Source: Arenimonas maotaiensis | GTDB lineage: Bacteria > Pseudomonadota > Gammaproteobacteria > Xanthomonadales > Xanthomonadaceae | Direction of reading: 5' to 3' | Assembly (NCBI RefSeq): GCF_014638745.1 | Contig: NZ_BMFO01000001.1 | Span: forward strand, 596,591 to 660,590 | Length of the DNA: 64,000 nucleotides | Notes under the pieces: generated by a model | What the model was told of the DNA's origin: nothing | The model's input: the letters and a program-made list of their open reading frames with translations, nothing else | Databases searched by the model: none | Made by a program: the position numbers and the translations under genes | Part shown: piece by piece, positions 17,589-28,443 of the stretch | How the letters are laid out: each line of letters begins with the position of its first letter | Position numbering within the stretch: the first letter of the stretch is position 1

Positions 17589-18454
17589 CGGCACACCTCA
17601 TCGGGATAACAGAACGTCAGCGTTACTTTACGCTGAAACACCGCCTCGAAGCCAGCGTACGGCATCGGCGACTTGTACAGCGCGCGCTCGATCGACTCGC
17701 GGCCCTGCGCGTCCAGCGGGCAGGCCAGGAACGCGACATCGATCACTTCGCCGCCGCGGATCTGGGTGAATTCGACCTGGCAGCGGGTCTGCTGCGGAAT
17801 CTGCACCGTATTCCAGTTCGCGCGCGCGGTGGCGTTGATCGCGGCCAGGTATTTGGCGGTGCCGGTCGCCGAGGTGCCTGCCTGCCCGGCGGGCGCCGGC
17901 TTGGCGACCGGCGCGGGCGTCTTGGCGCCGGCCAGGGCGTCGAGCTTCTTGGCCTCGATCTCGGCCTGCAAGCGGGCGCGTTCCTTCTGCACCTGCGCCA
18001 GCTGCTGACGGATCAGGCGTTGGCGGTTTTCCTCGGCCTCGGCCTTCTTGACGTCTTCGGTGAGCTCGACCTGGCCCTGCTTGCGCTTGCGTTCCTGTTC
18101 GCGCAGGGCCTCGCTCGACAGCGCGGCGTTGCGCTCGACCTGCTCCTGCACGGTATCGTCCGGCTGGTCGACCCAATCCTGGGCGGTCTCCTGCAGGGGC
18201 TCCAGGCTGGTCTGCGGGCGCGGTTCGGGTTTCGGCTGCGGACGTTCGGCCGCGGCCTCGGCGACGGCCTTGCGGACGCGCGCCAGGTCCTCGGCACTGA
18301 AGCTCAGGCTGGCCTGCACCGGCTCGCCGGACGCGGCCTGCTCGTTCGAGGGCAACACCCAGACCGATGCCAGCCAGACCAGACCGATGAAACCGGCATG
18401 CAGCGCGACGGTGAACAGCAACGCCTGCCAATTTAACCGCGGTGCCTTCGCCAT
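17585..18454 (-). CDS. tolA: Tol-Pal system protein TolA
   Basis: 289 residues. A single inner-membrane anchor (about 12-34), a charged helical middle domain (about 60-175, rich in Glu, Lys, Arg, Gln) and a C-terminal domain (about 190-289) with a YLAAI-type start and two pairs of cysteines. TolA spans the periplasm, is energised by TolQR and contacts Pal and TolB. The helical domain is shorter than the E. coli one (421-residue protein), as in other members of this lineage. 3 bp after tolR. Confidence 0.9.
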   Translation of the reverse strand: MAKAPRLNWQALLFTVALHAGFIGLVWLASVWVLPSNEQAASGEPVQASLSFSAEDLARVRKAVAEAAAERPQPKPEPRPQTSLEPLQETAQDWVDQPDDTVQEQVERNAALSSEALREQERKRKQGQVELTEDVKKAEAEENRQRLIRQQLAQVQKERARLQAEIEAKKLDALAGAKTPAPVAKPAPAGQAGTSATGTAKYLAAINATARANWNTVQIPQQTRCQVEFTQIRGGEVIDVAFLACPLDAQGRESIERALYKSPMPYAGFEAVFQRKVTLTFCYPDEVCR

Positions 18455-18457
18455 CGC

Positions 18458-18892
18458 TCAGTCGGCCGAATTGCTCATCAGGCCCACGCGCTCGACGCCG
18501 GCCTGCTGCAGCAGCACCATGGCCTGGTAGACGGTGTCGTAATCGGCGCTGCGGTCGCCGGCGACGAACACGGCCACCTCCGGATTGGTCTTCACGAACG
18601 CCGAGACCTTGGCCGCCAGCACCGCGGCGTCGACCCGCTGTTGCGGCATGTCCTGCATCTTCAGGCTGTAGCCGCCGTCGGCATCGACCACCACCACAAT
18701 CGGCTCCTTCTTCTGCGCGATGGCCTTGGCGCTGGATTTCGGCAAGTCGATGTCGACGCCCAGGTTCAGCAGCGGCGCGGTCACCATGAAGATGATCAGC
18801 AGCACCAGCATCACGTCGATGTACGGCACGACGTTGATCTCGGACTTCAGCTTGCGCTTGCGGTGGCGGCGGTTGAAGCTGGCGGCGCTCAT
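18458..18892 (-). CDS. tolR: Tol-Pal system proton-channel subunit TolR
   Basis: 144 residues, ExbD/TolR family. One transmembrane helix near the N-terminus (about 20-40) carrying the conserved Asp in PYIDVMLVLLIIF, then a periplasmic dimerisation domain. With TolQ it converts proton flow into TolA movement. Nine bases separate it from tolQ. Confidence 0.95.
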   Translation of the reverse strand: MSAASFNRRHRKRKLKSEINVVPYIDVMLVLLIIFMVTAPLLNLGVDIDLPKSSAKAIAQKKEPIVVVVDADGGYSLKMQDMPQQRVDAAVLAAKVSAFVKTNPEVAVFVAGDRSADYDTVYQAMVLLQQAGVERVGLMSNSAD

Positions 18893-18901
18893 CGGAAGGC
18901 C

Positions 18902-19648
18902 TCAGTGCCGGTCGGGGTTGGTCTGGCGCTGCAGAATCGAGGAGAACTCCTCGGCGAAGCTTTCGTAGCGCACCGAGATGCGCTCGGAACGCGAAGCGTA
19001 GCGGTTGTAGGCCCAGACCGCCGGAATCGCCGCGAACAGGCCCATGGCGGTGGCGATCAGCGCCTCGGAGATGCCCGGCGCGACCGAGGCGATGGTGGCC
19101 TGTTTGTTGTTGGCCAGGCCGTGGAACGAGACCATGATGCCGAACACGGTACCGACCAGGCCGACGTAGGGCGCGGTCGAACCGACGTTGGCCAGCAATT
19201 CGAGATTGTGCTCGAGCGCGTCGACCTCGCGCGCCAGCGTGGCGCGCATGGCGCGCTGTGCGCCCTCGACCTGGGTGCGGGCGTCGACCGCGGCCTGCTG
19301 CAGGCGCAGGCGCAGGAACTCGCGGTAGCCGGCCTCGAAGATGGCCTCCAGCCCGGACACCTCGCGCGACTGGTCGGTGGCGTCGCGGTACAGCTGATTC
19401 AGTTCGGCGCCGGACCAGAAGCGCTCCTCGAAACGGTTGGCCTCCAGGTGCGCGGCGCGGAAGGCCTTGGACTTGCCGAAGATGATGAACCAGCTCAGCG
19501 CCGAGGCGGCCACCAGCAGCAGCATCACCACCTGCACCGGCAGGCTGGCGTGCAGGATCAGCTGCAGGTAGTTCAGTCCGCCTGACGCGCTTTCGGCGAC
19601 GGCGGGCTGTGCGGTGGCGGCGGCGAGGATGGGCAGCACGTGGCTCAT
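18902..19648 (-). CDS. tolQ: Tol-Pal system proton-channel subunit TolQ
   Basis: 248 residues, ExbB/TolQ family, three membrane helices: about 25-50 and two closely spaced helices around 140-165 and 180-205 containing the conserved GLVGTVFGIMVSF and ATAMGLFAAIPAVWAYN. The ATG at 19648 overlaps the ybgC stop (ATGA), which excludes the longer open frame. The N-terminus is Ala-rich, somewhat longer than in E. coli. Confidence 0.95.
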   Translation of the reverse strand: MSHVLPILAAATAQPAVAESASGGLNYLQLILHASLPVQVVMLLLVAASALSWFIIFGKSKAFRAAHLEANRFEERFWSGAELNQLYRDATDQSREVSGLEAIFEAGYREFLRLRLQQAAVDARTQVEGAQRAMRATLAREVDALEHNLELLANVGSTAPYVGLVGTVFGIMVSFHGLANNKQATIASVAPGISEALIATAMGLFAAIPAVWAYNRYASRSERISVRYESFAEEFSSILQRQTNPDRH

Positions 19649-20055
19649 GCGGTGACTCCGTTCTGGATGAGGCCCAGCAGGGCCTCGGGTATGGCGCGGG
19701 GCTTGAAGCGGGACGCCGACAGGCAGGCGATCTGCGCACTGGCCGTGAGCAGCAGCTCGTCGCCGCGCAGCAACGCATGCCGCACCGTGAAACTGGCGCG
19801 CCGGCATTCCGAAAGTGTAATGCGAACCGTCAGGCTGTCATCCAGCTTCGCGGGACGCAGGAAGTCGATATTCATGTTCCGTACAGCGAACAGCGTGTCG
19901 TCGCTCGCGCTCAGATGTCCCTGTTCGTAGCCGCAGCCGCGCAGCCACTCGGTGCGGGCGCGCTCCAGGAAATGCAGGTAGCGCGCGTGGTAGACCACGC
20001 CGCCGGCGTCGGTGTCCTCCCAGTACACCCGCACCGGCCACTCGAACGCGCTCAT
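19645..20055 (-). CDS. ybgC: Acyl-CoA thioesterase YbgC
   Basis: 136 residues, hot-dog fold 4HBT family. The active-site segment [27 protein letters not shown]... is seen at residues 10-36, with the catalytic Asp in DTDAGG. YbgC hydrolyses short-chain acyl-CoA or acyl-ACP and is the conserved first gene of the tol-pal cluster. ATGA overlaps on both sides, with ruvB before and tolQ after. Confidence 0.94.
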   Translation of the reverse strand: MSAFEWPVRVYWEDTDAGGVVYHARYLHFLERARTEWLRGCGYEQGHLSASDDTLFAVRNMNIDFLRPAKLDDSLTVRITLSECRRASFTVRHALLRGDELLLTASAQIACLSASRFKPRAIPEALLGLIQNGVTA

Positions 20056-21080
20056 GCGAACAGGTCCGGATCGCCTTTGCCGCCGGGCATGGCCAGGCCG
20101 AAGTGGCGATAGGCCTTGGCGGTGGCCATGCGTCCGCGTGCGGTGCGCACGATGAAACCCTGCTGGATGAGATAGGGCTCGACCACGTCCTCGAGCGTGC
20201 CGCGCTCTTCGCTGAGCGCCGCCGCCAAGGACTCGACGCCGACCGGGCCGCCGTCGAAATTGTCCATGATCATCCGCAGCAGGCGCCGGTCGCTGTCGTC
20301 GAAGCCTTCCGGGTCGACCTTCAGCATCGCCATCGCCGAGACCGCCATGTCGGCGTCGATGCGGCCGTCGCCCTTGACCTGGGCGAAGTCGCGCACGCGC
20401 CGCAGCAGCCGGTTGGCGATGCGCGGCGTGCCGCGCGAACGGCGCGCGATCTCGACCGCGCCGTCGGCGTCGCAGTCGATGCCGAGGATGCCGGCCGAGC
20501 GGCGCACGATGCGCGCCAGCTCCTCGGTCGAATAGAACTCCAGGCGCTGCACGATGCCGAAGCGGTCGCGCAGCGGACCGGTCAGCAGGCCGGCGCGGGT
20601 GGTGGCGCCGATCAGGGTGAACGGCGGCAGGTCGAGCTTGATCGAGCGCGCGGCCGGACCTTCGCCGATCATGATGTCGATCTGGAAGTCCTCCATCGCC
20701 GGATACAGCACTTCCTCGATCACCGGCGACAGCCGGTGGATCTCGTCGATGAACAGCACGTCGTGCGGCTGCAGGTTGGTCAGGATCGCCGCCAGGTCGC
20801 CGGCGCGCTCGATCACCGGACCGGAGGTCTGCCGCACCGACACGCCCATCTCGTTGGCGATGACGTGGCTGAGCGTGGTCTTGCCCAGGCCGGGCGGCCC
20901 GAAGATGAGCACATGGTCGAGCGCCTCGCTGCGGCGGCGCGCGGCCTCGATGTAGATCTTCATCTGCTCGCGCACCGCCGGCTGGCCGAGGTATTCGTCC
21001 AGGCTCTTCGGGCGGATGCTGGCCTCGACCAGTTCATCCTCCCGGTTGGCGGCGGCGCCGACCACGCGCGTCTCATCCAT
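20052..21080 (-). CDS. ruvB: Holliday junction branch-migration ATPase RuvB
   Basis: 342 residues, AAA+ motor that drives branch migration with RuvA. Seen: Walker [10 protein letters not shown] near residue 62, Walker [10 protein letters not shown], sensor GATTRAG, and the C-terminal winged helix. Starts with DETRVV and [13 protein letters not shown] typical of the family. It is separated from ruvA by the kup gene and overlaps ybgC by 4 bp. Confidence 0.97.
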   Translation of the reverse strand: MDETRVVGAAANREDELVEASIRPKSLDEYLGQPAVREQMKIYIEAARRRSEALDHVLIFGPPGLGKTTLSHVIANEMGVSVRQTSGPVIERAGDLAAILTNLQPHDVLFIDEIHRLSPVIEEVLYPAMEDFQIDIMIGEGPAARSIKLDLPPFTLIGATTRAGLLTGPLRDRFGIVQRLEFYSTEELARIVRRSAGILGIDCDADGAVEIARRSRGTPRIANRLLRRVRDFAQVKGDGRIDADMAVSAMAMLKVDPEGFDDSDRRLLRMIMDNFDGGPVGVESLAAALSEERGTLEDVVEPYLIQQGFIVRTARGRMATAKAYRHFGLAMPGGKGDPDLFA

Positions 21081-21107
21081 GGCGTTCGCTTCCGTTCATG
21101 ACAGCCC

Positions 21108-23003
21108 TTAAATTACCACTTTCGTGCCGAGCTCGACCAAGCGCTCGCCGGGGATGCCGAAGAACTCGGTGGCCGGCGTGGCGTTGCGCGACATGAACAG
21201 GAACAGCTTGTCGCGCCACATCGCCATGCCCTGGTCGGCTTTGGCGATCAAGGCCTCGCGGCTGGCGAAGTAGGTGGTGTCCATCGGATCGAGGTCGAGG
21301 CCCGGCACCTTGGCCTGTTTCAGCAGGCGCAGCGCCTTGGGCACGTCCGGATCCTCCATGTAGCCGAAGCGCAGGGTCAGGCGCAGGAAGCCGATGCCCA
21401 AATCGCTGAGCGCATAGCGCTCGTCCTGGTCGGCGCGCGGCACGCCGGAGGTCTCGACGCTGAGCAGGATATTGCGCTCGTGCAGCACCTTGTTGTGCTT
21501 CAGGTTATGCAGCATCGAGGGCGGCAGGTAGTCGTTGGACGGGGTCATGAAGATGGCCGTGCCCTGCACCCGGGTCGGCGGATCGACCTGCACGCTCTTG
21601 ACGAAATGCTCGATGCGCAGGCTCTCGCGGTTGACCTGCTCGCGCACCAGGTCGCGGCCGTGGCGCCAGGTGCGCATGATGGTGAACACCACCAGGCCCA
21701 GCAGCACCGGCACCCAGGCGCCGTGCAGGAACTTGATGGCGTTGGCCGAGAACAGCGCGCTGTCGATGATCAGGTAGGCGACGCCGAACGCCCAGATCAC
21801 GGCCGGGCGCACGCGCCAGCCCTGCGAGGCCAGGATGATCAACAGCACGGTGTCGATCAGCATGCTGCCGGTGACCGACACGCCGTAGGCGACCGCCATC
21901 GCCGAGGAACTGCCGAAGCCGATCACCAGCCCGATCACGGTGATGAACAGGATGTTGTTGACCCAGGGCACGTAGATCTGGCCCTTGGTGTGCGCCGACG
22001 TGTGCACGATCTTCATGCGCGGCAGATAGCCGAGCTGCACGGCCTCGCGACTGAGCGAGAACGCCCCGGAAATCACCGCCTGCGAGGCGATGACCGTGGC
22101 CATGGTGGCCAGCACGATCATCGGGATCAGCAGCGCCGACGGCACCAGGTTGTAGAACGGATTGCGCACCGCGGCCGGATCGGCCAGCACCAGCGCGCCT
22201 TGGCCGAAGTAGTTCAGCACCAGCGCCGGCAACACGAAATACAGCCAGGCCTTGCGGATGGGAAACCGGCCGAAATGGCCCATGTCGGCGTACAGGGCCT
22301 CGCCGCCGGTGACGCACAGCACCACCGCGCCCAGCACCAGCCAGGCGGCACTGCCGTTGTCGAGGAAGAACGAGACGCCGTAGGCCGGGTTCAGCGCCAG
22401 CAGCACCGACGGGTTCTTCACGATCTGCGCCACACCCAGCAGCGCGATGCAGACGAACCAGACCGACATCACCGGCCCGAACACCTTGCCGACCTTCTCG
22501 GTGCCGAAGCGCTGCGAGGCGAACAGCGCCACCAGCACCGCCAGCGCCACCGGCAGCACGTACGGATGCAGCGCCGGCGCCACCAGCTCCATGCCCTCCA
22601 CCGCCGATAGCACCGACATGGCCGGCGTGATCACCGCGTCGCCGAAGAAGAAGGCGGTGCCGAGGATGCCGAGGATGCCGATGCTGTAGCTCAGCGGCGA
22701 GGCGATCGGCAGCGCCCGGTGCACCACCGTCATCAGCGACAGGATGCCGCCTTCGCCGCGATTGTCGGCGCGCATGATGACGGTCACGTACTTCAGCGTG
22801 ACCACCAGCACCATCGCCCAGAACACCAGCGACAGGATGCCGAGCACGTTGTCGTGGCTCGGCGTCAGGCCGTAGTGGCCGCCGAAGGCCTCTTTCAGCG
22901 TATACAGCGGACTGGTGCCGATGTCGCCGAACACCACGCCGATGGCGCCGAGCACCAGGGCGGCGCGCGAGGCCTGCGAGGGGGAATGGCTGCTTGCGCT
23001 CAT
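21108..23003 (-). CDS. kup: Low-affinity potassium uptake protein Kup
   Basis: 631 residues, KUP/HAK/KT family, with about 12 membrane helices in the first ~430 residues and a cytoplasmic C-terminal domain. The signature GVVFGDIGTSPLYTLKEAF opens the first helix. It imports K+ with protons. It lies between ruvA (1 bp gap) and ruvB (27 bp), so a transport gene is embedded in the recombination operon; this order is known in xanthomonads. Confidence 0.96.
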   Translation of the reverse strand: MSASSHSPSQASRAALVLGAIGVVFGDIGTSPLYTLKEAFGGHYGLTPSHDNVLGILSLVFWAMVLVVTLKYVTVIMRADNRGEGGILSLMTVVHRALPIASPLSYSIGILGILGTAFFFGDAVITPAMSVLSAVEGMELVAPALHPYVLPVALAVLVALFASQRFGTEKVGKVFGPVMSVWFVCIALLGVAQIVKNPSVLLALNPAYGVSFFLDNGSAAWLVLGAVVLCVTGGEALYADMGHFGRFPIRKAWLYFVLPALVLNYFGQGALVLADPAAVRNPFYNLVPSALLIPMIVLATMATVIASQAVISGAFSLSREAVQLGYLPRMKIVHTSAHTKGQIYVPWVNNILFITVIGLVIGFGSSSAMAVAYGVSVTGSMLIDTVLLIILASQGWRVRPAVIWAFGVAYLIIDSALFSANAIKFLHGAWVPVLLGLVVFTIMRTWRHGRDLVREQVNRESLRIEHFVKSVQVDPPTRVQGTAIFMTPSNDYLPPSMLHNLKHNKVLHERNILLSVETSGVPRADQDERYALSDLGIGFLRLTLRFGYMEDPDVPKALRLLKQAKVPGLDLDPMDTTYFASREALIAKADQGMAMWRDKLFLFMSRNATPATEFFGIPGERLVELGTKVVI

Positions 23004-23004
23004 G

Positions 23005-23592
23005 TCAGCTCCGTAGTGCCGATTTCAGGGCGGCGCGGATGATGTCCTCCGCGCTGTCGCCGGGTTTGGCGTCCTTCACCATGCGGGCGATCTCGGCCGG
23101 CTTGTAGCCCAGCTGCTGCAACGCGATGCCGGCTTCGGACAGCGCGTCCGCCGGCTGCCCGGCCGGAACGCCGGGCACGGCCGACGCCATGCCGGCGCTG
23201 CGCTCGCGCAGCTCGACGATCATGCGCTCGGCGGTCTTCTTGCCGATGCCGGGGATCTTGACCAACGCGCTCACGTCGCCGGCCTGCAGCATGCGCCCGA
23301 ATTCGGCCACGCTCGATCCGGACAGCACCGCCAACGCGATCTTGGCGCCAATGCCGGACACCTTCTGCACGTCGCGGAACAGCCGGCGCTCGGCCTCGGT
23401 GGCGAAGCCGTACAGATTGACCGCGTCCTCGCGCACCGCATGGTGCACGCACAGGGTCAACGGCTCGCCGACGGCCGGCAGGTCGTAATAGGTCGACATC
23501 GGCACCTCCAGCTCGTAGCCGACGCCGCCGACGTCAAGCAGGATCCAGGGCGCGTGTTTGCTGGCGAGGGTGCCGCGGAGGCGTCCGATCAT
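23005..23592 (-). CDS. ruvA: Holliday junction DNA-binding protein RuvA
   Basis: 195 residues. OB-fold domain I (1-65, MIGRLRGTL start), tandem helix-hairpin-helix domain II (about 70-140, with [13 protein letters not shown] and [17 protein letters not shown]), and C-terminal domain III (about 150-195) that binds RuvB. Its ATG overlaps the ruvC stop by 4 bp. Confidence 0.97.
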   Translation of the reverse strand: MIGRLRGTLASKHAPWILLDVGGVGYELEVPMSTYYDLPAVGEPLTLCVHHAVREDAVNLYGFATEAERRLFRDVQKVSGIGAKIALAVLSGSSVAEFGRMLQAGDVSALVKIPGIGKKTAERMIVELRERSAGMASAVPGVPAGQPADALSEAGIALQQLGYKPAEIARMVKDAKPGDSAEDIIRAALKSALRS

Positions 23593-24113
23593 TTCCGGCT
23601 CCAGACTTGGCGTGCGGACACGCCGATGCGGTTGGCGGTGGCGCGCACATGCGCGTGGGTGACGGCGACCGCCAGGGCGTCGGCGGCGTCGGCCTGGATC
23701 TTGCCGGGGATGTTCAGCATCAAGCCCATCATGTACTGCACCTGTTCCTTGTCGGCGCCGCCCTTGCCCACCACCGCCAGCTTGATCTCCTTGGCGGCGT
23801 ACTCATGGATCGGCAGGTCGCGCAACACGGCCGCGCACATCGCGGCGCCGCGCGCCTGGCCGAGCTTCAAGGCGGAATCGGGGTTGCGCGCCATGAACAC
23901 CTTCTCGATCGCCACTTCCTGCGGCGCGAAGCGGACGATCAGCGCGTCCAGCTCGTCCAGCAGCAGCTTCAGGCGCCGCGCGAAATCCTCGGCCACCAGC
24001 AGCTTGATCGGCTGATGGTGCACATGGCTGATGCGGCCGCCGCCGTCGACGTCGATGATGCCCACCCCGGTGCGTTGGGAACCCGGGTCGATGCCGAGGA
24101 TGCGGACAGCCAC
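23589..24113 (-). CDS. ruvC: Holliday junction resolvase RuvC
   Basis: 174 residues, RNase H-fold endonuclease. Catalytic acids are visible: Asp in [12 protein letters not shown] (residue 8), Glu in [10 protein letters not shown], and the D-x-x-D pair in [11 protein letters not shown]. It cuts four-way junctions after RuvAB migration. 3 bp after yebC, 4 bp overlap with ruvA. Confidence 0.97.
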   Translation of the reverse strand: MAVRILGIDPGSQRTGVGIIDVDGGGRISHVHHQPIKLLVAEDFARRLKLLLDELDALIVRFAPQEVAIEKVFMARNPDSALKLGQARGAAMCAAVLRDLPIHEYAAKEIKLAVVGKGGADKEQVQYMMGLMLNIPGKIQADAADALAVAVTHAHVRATANRIGVSARQVWSRK

Positions 24114-24116
24114 GGA

Positions 24117-24836
<720 letters not shown>

Positions 24837-24869
24837 GGGAATACCCGTTGTTATAGTGCGAATGGCGTA

Positions 24870-24875
24870 ATTATA
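24870..24875 (-). promoter_or_regulatory. Candidate -10 box of the yebC-ruvCA operon
   Basis: A perfect TATAAT on the minus strand 34 bp before the yebC start codon, overlapping the stop codon of the upstream hydrolase gene. No good -35 box is seen, so an activator or internal promoter of modest strength is likely. Confidence 0.4.
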
Positions 24876-25488
24876 GGCCTTTCCCGCACCCCTGGGGAGC
24901 GCCGGCCAACAGCGCGACGGCCGCCTCGACCGTGGCCGGCGAGAACAGCTGGCCGCTGTGGCTGGCGGCCACCGTGACGTGCCGTGACAAGCCCGGGATG
25001 CGCGTTTCGGAGACGGCCACGGTGCCGTCGCCGGGCTCGTCGAAACGCAACAACAGCCGGCCCAAGCCGCGTGCCATGGTGCCGGCGATGGCCGAGACGT
25101 CCAAGCCCGCCGGCACCGCCGGCAGGCCTTCGCACAGCAACGGCAGGCTGCGCCCGGCCAGACGACCCAGATGGCGCGAGGCCAGCACGCGCGCGGCGCG
25201 GCTGCCGGCCAGCGGCGAACCGACGCAGACGATGCGGCCGCGGAAGCCGGTTCCGGCCAAGGCCTTGACCGACACCAAGCCACCCAGGCTATGGGCGAGG
25301 ATGTGCGTGTCCGGCACGGCCAGCGCCACGGCACGCAGGCGCGCCATGGCGGTTTCCGGCGCCTGCAGCAGCGAACGATAGGAGAACAGCACCGGCCGGA
25401 ATCCGGCCCGGCGCAGGCCGCGCGCCCAGTATGCCAGCGCCGGCGCATGCATCCACAGGCCATGCACCAGCAGCACGCGCGGCGCCAT
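24871..25488 (-). CDS. Small alpha/beta hydrolase
   Basis: 205 residues with the alpha/beta hydrolase layout: strand-turn LLVHGLWMH near the N-terminus (oxyanion region), nucleophile Ser67 in AHSLGG, candidate Asp154 in EPGDGTV and His177 in AASHSGQ. No signal peptide, so cytoplasmic. The GHSLGG-like motif and the trailing DG-V-S pattern resemble lipase/esterase-like PGAP1-type hydrolases; substrate unknown. The ATG at 25488 is chosen because it lies 5 bp past the aspS stop and starts directly at the first core strand; the longer frame lies inside aspS. Confidence 0.8.
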   Translation of the reverse strand: MAPRVLLVHGLWMHAPALAYWARGLRRAGFRPVLFSYRSLLQAPETAMARLRAVALAVPDTHILAHSLGGLVSVKALAGTGFRGRIVCVGSPLAGSRAARVLASRHLGRLAGRSLPLLCEGLPAVPAGLDVSAIAGTMARGLGRLLLRFDEPGDGTVAVSETRIPGLSRHVTVAASHSGQLFSPATVEAAVALLAGAPQGCGKGL

Positions 25489-25493
25489 GGGGC

Positions 25494-27251
25494 TTATTCC
25501 GGTTCGCGCACTTTCACGTGCAGTTCGGCCAACTGCACGTCCGGAATCGGCGATGGCGCGCTGGTCAGCAGGCATTGCGCCGAAGCGGTCTTCGGGAACG
25601 CGATGACGTCGCGGATCGACTCGGTGCCGGCCATCAGCGCGGCGATGCGGTCGATGCCGAAGGCGATGCCGCCGTGCGGCGGTGCGCCGTATTGCAGGGC
25701 TTCGAGCAGGAAGCCGAACTTGGCCTGGGCCTCGTCCTTGGAGATGCCGAGCAGGTCGAACACCGTGCTCTGCATGGCGGTGCGGTGGATGCGCACCGAG
25801 CCGCCGCCGATCTCGTTGCCGTTCAGCACCATGTCGTAGCCGCGGCTGACCGCGGTGCGGGCGTTGGCGACCAGATCGTCGACGTCATCCACTTTCGGAG
25901 CGGTGAACGGATGGTGCAAAGCCACGTAGCGCTGCGCCTCCTCGTCCCACTCGAACATCGGGAAGTCGGTGACCCACAGCGGCGCCCAGCCCTCGGCGAC
26001 CAGATCCAGGTCCTTGGCGACCTTCAGGCGCAACGCGCCCATGAAGTCGCACACGGTCTTGTACGGGCCGGCACCGAAGAACAGGATGTCGCCCTCTTTG
26101 GCGCCGGCGGCGGCCAGCACCGCCTGCAGGGTGGCGTCGTCCAGGAATTTGGCGATCGGCGAGGCGATGCCGTCGCGGCCCTTGGTCAGGTCCTCGACCT
26201 TCATCCAAGCCAAGCCCTTGGCGCCGTATTTGGCGCAGTGCGCGGCCAAGTCGTCGATCTGCTTGCGGCTCAGCGACGCGCCGCCCGGCACGCGCAGGGC
26301 GGCCACGCGGCCGTCGGCATGGCCGGCCCAGTCGGTGAACACCTTGAATTCGGAGTGCTTGACCAGCTCGGCCACATCCACCAACTCGAGCGCGATGCGC
26401 AGGTCGGGCTTGTCGGAGCCGTAGCGGCGCATGGCTTCGGCATAGGTCATGCGCGGGAACGGGTCGGCCAGTTCGACGCCCTGCACCTCGCGGAAGATGC
26501 CGCGGATCATGCCCTCGACGAAATCCTGGATGTCCTGCTCGGTGACGAAGGCGAACTCCATGTCGAGCTGGGTGAACTCCGGCTGGCGGTCGGCGCGCAG
26601 GTCTTCGTCGCGGAAACAGCGCGCGATCTGGTAGTAGCGGTCCATGCCGGCCATCATCAGCAGCTGCTTGAACAGCTGCGGCGACTGCGGCAGGGCGAAG
26701 AACTCGCCCGGATGCACGCGGCTGGGCACCAGGTAGTCGCGCGCGCCTTCCGGCGTAGCCTTGGTCAGGATCGGCGTTTCGATATCCTGGAAGCCGGCGG
26801 CGTCCAGATGGCGGCGCAGGGCCTGCACCAGCGCGGTGCGCGTGCGCATGGTGCGCTGCATCTCCGGCCGGCGCAGGTCGAGATAGCGGTAACGCAGGCG
26901 GATGTCCTCGCCCGGGTTCTCGTGGTTGTAGAACGGCAGCGTGGCGGCGGTGTTCAGGATCTCGATCGATTCGGCGACGACCTCGACCGCGCCGGTGGCG
27001 ATCTTGCTGTTGACGCTATGGCGGGCGCGCACGGTACCGGTCACCTTCAGGCAGTACTCGTATCCCACGTCGGCGGCCACGGCATAGGCCGGATTGTCCG
27101 GCTCGGCCACCACCTGCACGATGCCTTCGTGATCGCGCAGGTCGATGAAGCAGACGCCGCCCAGGTTTCGGGACACGTCCGCCCAGCCGCACAAGGTGAC
27201 GCGCTGGCCGATGAAGGATTCGTTGAGTTGACCGCAGAAATGGCTACGCAT
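25494..27251 (-). CDS. aspS: Aspartyl-tRNA synthetase
   Basis: 585 residues, class II synthetase of the bacterial type. N-terminal anticodon-binding OB fold (about 1-105), motif 2 [16 protein letters not shown], the bacterial GAD insertion (about 290-410), and motif 3 [15 protein letters not shown] near the C-terminus. It charges tRNA-Asp in the cytoplasm. The ATG at 27251 (MRSHFCGQL) matches the usual N-terminus; the upstream open frame is not conserved-looking. Confidence 0.97.
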   Translation of the reverse strand: MRSHFCGQLNESFIGQRVTLCGWADVSRNLGGVCFIDLRDHEGIVQVVAEPDNPAYAVAADVGYEYCLKVTGTVRARHSVNSKIATGAVEVVAESIEILNTAATLPFYNHENPGEDIRLRYRYLDLRRPEMQRTMRTRTALVQALRRHLDAAGFQDIETPILTKATPEGARDYLVPSRVHPGEFFALPQSPQLFKQLLMMAGMDRYYQIARCFRDEDLRADRQPEFTQLDMEFAFVTEQDIQDFVEGMIRGIFREVQGVELADPFPRMTYAEAMRRYGSDKPDLRIALELVDVAELVKHSEFKVFTDWAGHADGRVAALRVPGGASLSRKQIDDLAAHCAKYGAKGLAWMKVEDLTKGRDGIASPIAKFLDDATLQAVLAAAGAKEGDILFFGAGPYKTVCDFMGALRLKVAKDLDLVAEGWAPLWVTDFPMFEWDEEAQRYVALHHPFTAPKVDDVDDLVANARTAVSRGYDMVLNGNEIGGGSVRIHRTAMQSTVFDLLGISKDEAQAKFGFLLEALQYGAPPHGGIAFGIDRIAALMAGTESIRDVIAFPKTASAQCLLTSAPSPIPDVQLAELHVKVREPE

Positions 27252-27416
27252 GGTATGGCTGGGCTCTGGAAAGGCTTGAACCGTGTATTTTAAGGCCTCG
27301 GGCCGGGCTTTGCGCGATTTTTTGCCGAAAATGCCGGCAATTCCACGCCACCGGGCCGTCATTGCCGGCCCAAACCGCCCGGCGGCGGGTTCCTGTACGG
27401 TTCATCGAAACGGAAG

Positions 27417-27422
27417 TATAGT
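27417..27422 (+). promoter_or_regulatory. Candidate -10 box of the DUF3011 protein gene
   Basis: TATAGT 31 bp before the start codon at 27454. The -35 region (around 27394-27399) is a weak match. AAGGAG at 27441-27446 is the ribosome binding site. Confidence 0.4.
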
Positions 27423-27453
27423 GGCCTCGCCACCCACGCGAAGGAGTGCCGTC

Positions 27454-28395
27454 ATGTTGCGTATCGTATTCGCCGTCCTGTTGGCCACGGTGTCCGTCTC
27501 CGCCGCGGCCCAGACCAGAGTCCCGCCCAGCACCCGCGCCTATGCGCCGGAAGACATCGGCTCACTGCCGGTTTCCGACCAGATCCGCGTGATTGAGAAC
27601 GAATACCGCGACCAGTCCGGCGGCCGTGAACTGCCTGATGACCAGCTCGATTTCTACCTCGACCAGGTCAAGTATTCGCGTTGGACCTTCAGCCGCATCA
27701 AATCCGACATCGCCGGTTCGTTGCGCGGCAGCGGTAGCGGCGGCTGGCGTCCGCCGGCCGGGAGCTGGAAACCGACCAGCATCATCTGCTCCAGCAACGA
27801 CCGCCGTTACCGCGAATGCCGCACGCCGTTCCGCGGCCGTGCGCGCCTGCAGCAGAACATCTCGAACACCCGCTGCATCGAAGGCCGCAACTGGGGCTCG
27901 CGCCAAGGCTATGTCTGGGTCGATGACGGTTGCCGCGGCCGTTTCATCGATTCCGGTAACGGCTGGGGCGGCGGCCAATGGGACGAACGCACCTTCCGCT
28001 GCGAAAGCGACGGTAGCCGCCAGCACCAATGCCGCAAGCCCTACCGCGGCACCGCGCACCTGGTGCGCCAGCTGTCTAACGCACGCTGCACCGAAGGCTA
28101 CAGCTGGGGCCAGAACGTGCTGGCGGTCTGGGTCAGCCGCGGCTGTCGGGCCGAATTCAGCATGCGTGACGGCGATTGGGGCGGCAACCAAGGCGACAAC
28201 TGGGGTTATAGCGTCACCTGCGCCAGCACCAATGACCGCTACACCACCTGCGCCTGGGACCGCAACCGCGGCCGGCCGCGCTTGATCGAGCGGCTGTCGA
28301 ACGCGCGTTGCGACGAAGGCCGGGATTGGGGCTACGATTACAACCGCGGCCTGTGGGTCGACAACGGTTGCCGGGCGCGTTTCGGCGTACGCTGA
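27454..28395 (+). CDS. DUF3011 domain protein, exported, three Cys-rich repeats
   Basis: 313 residues: signal peptide (1-20, ending SAAAQ), a charged helical N-terminal part (about 30-90), a Gly-rich linker, then three DUF3011 repeats at about 111-165, 182-236 and 255-311. Each repeat has four cysteines (112/122/141/160, 183/193/212/231, 256/266/286/306) and the pattern R-L-x5-LSNARC-x-EG-x-WG ... WV-x2-GCRA-x-F. The even cysteine number and export suggest two disulfides per repeat. Function of the domain is unknown; it is common in xanthomonads. Own promoter and terminator; a single-gene unit. Start set by AAGGAG 7 bp upstream. Confidence 0.87.
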   Translation: MLRIVFAVLLATVSVSAAAQTRVPPSTRAYAPEDIGSLPVSDQIRVIENEYRDQSGGRELPDDQLDFYLDQVKYSRWTFSRIKSDIAGSLRGSGSGGWRPPAGSWKPTSIICSSNDRRYRECRTPFRGRARLQQNISNTRCIEGRNWGSRQGYVWVDDGCRGRFIDSGNGWGGGQWDERTFRCESDGSRQHQCRKPYRGTAHLVRQLSNARCTEGYSWGQNVLAVWVSRGCRAEFSMRDGDWGGNQGDNWGYSVTCASTNDRYTTCAWDRNRGRPRLIERLSNARCDEGRDWGYDYNRGLWVDNGCRARFGVR

Positions 28396-28414
28396 GCCAA
28401 TCTGCCCAGCCATG

Positions 28415-28442
28415 AAAAATCCCGGCCTCGGCCGGGATTTTT
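28415..28442. terminator. Bidirectional intrinsic terminator
   Basis: Stem AAAAATCCCGGC (28415-28426) with GCCGGGATTTTT (28431-28442), loop CTCG, with A and T tracts on both sides. It serves the DUF3011 gene and the convergent zinc-ribbon gene. Confidence 0.88.
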
Positions 28443-28443
28443 T

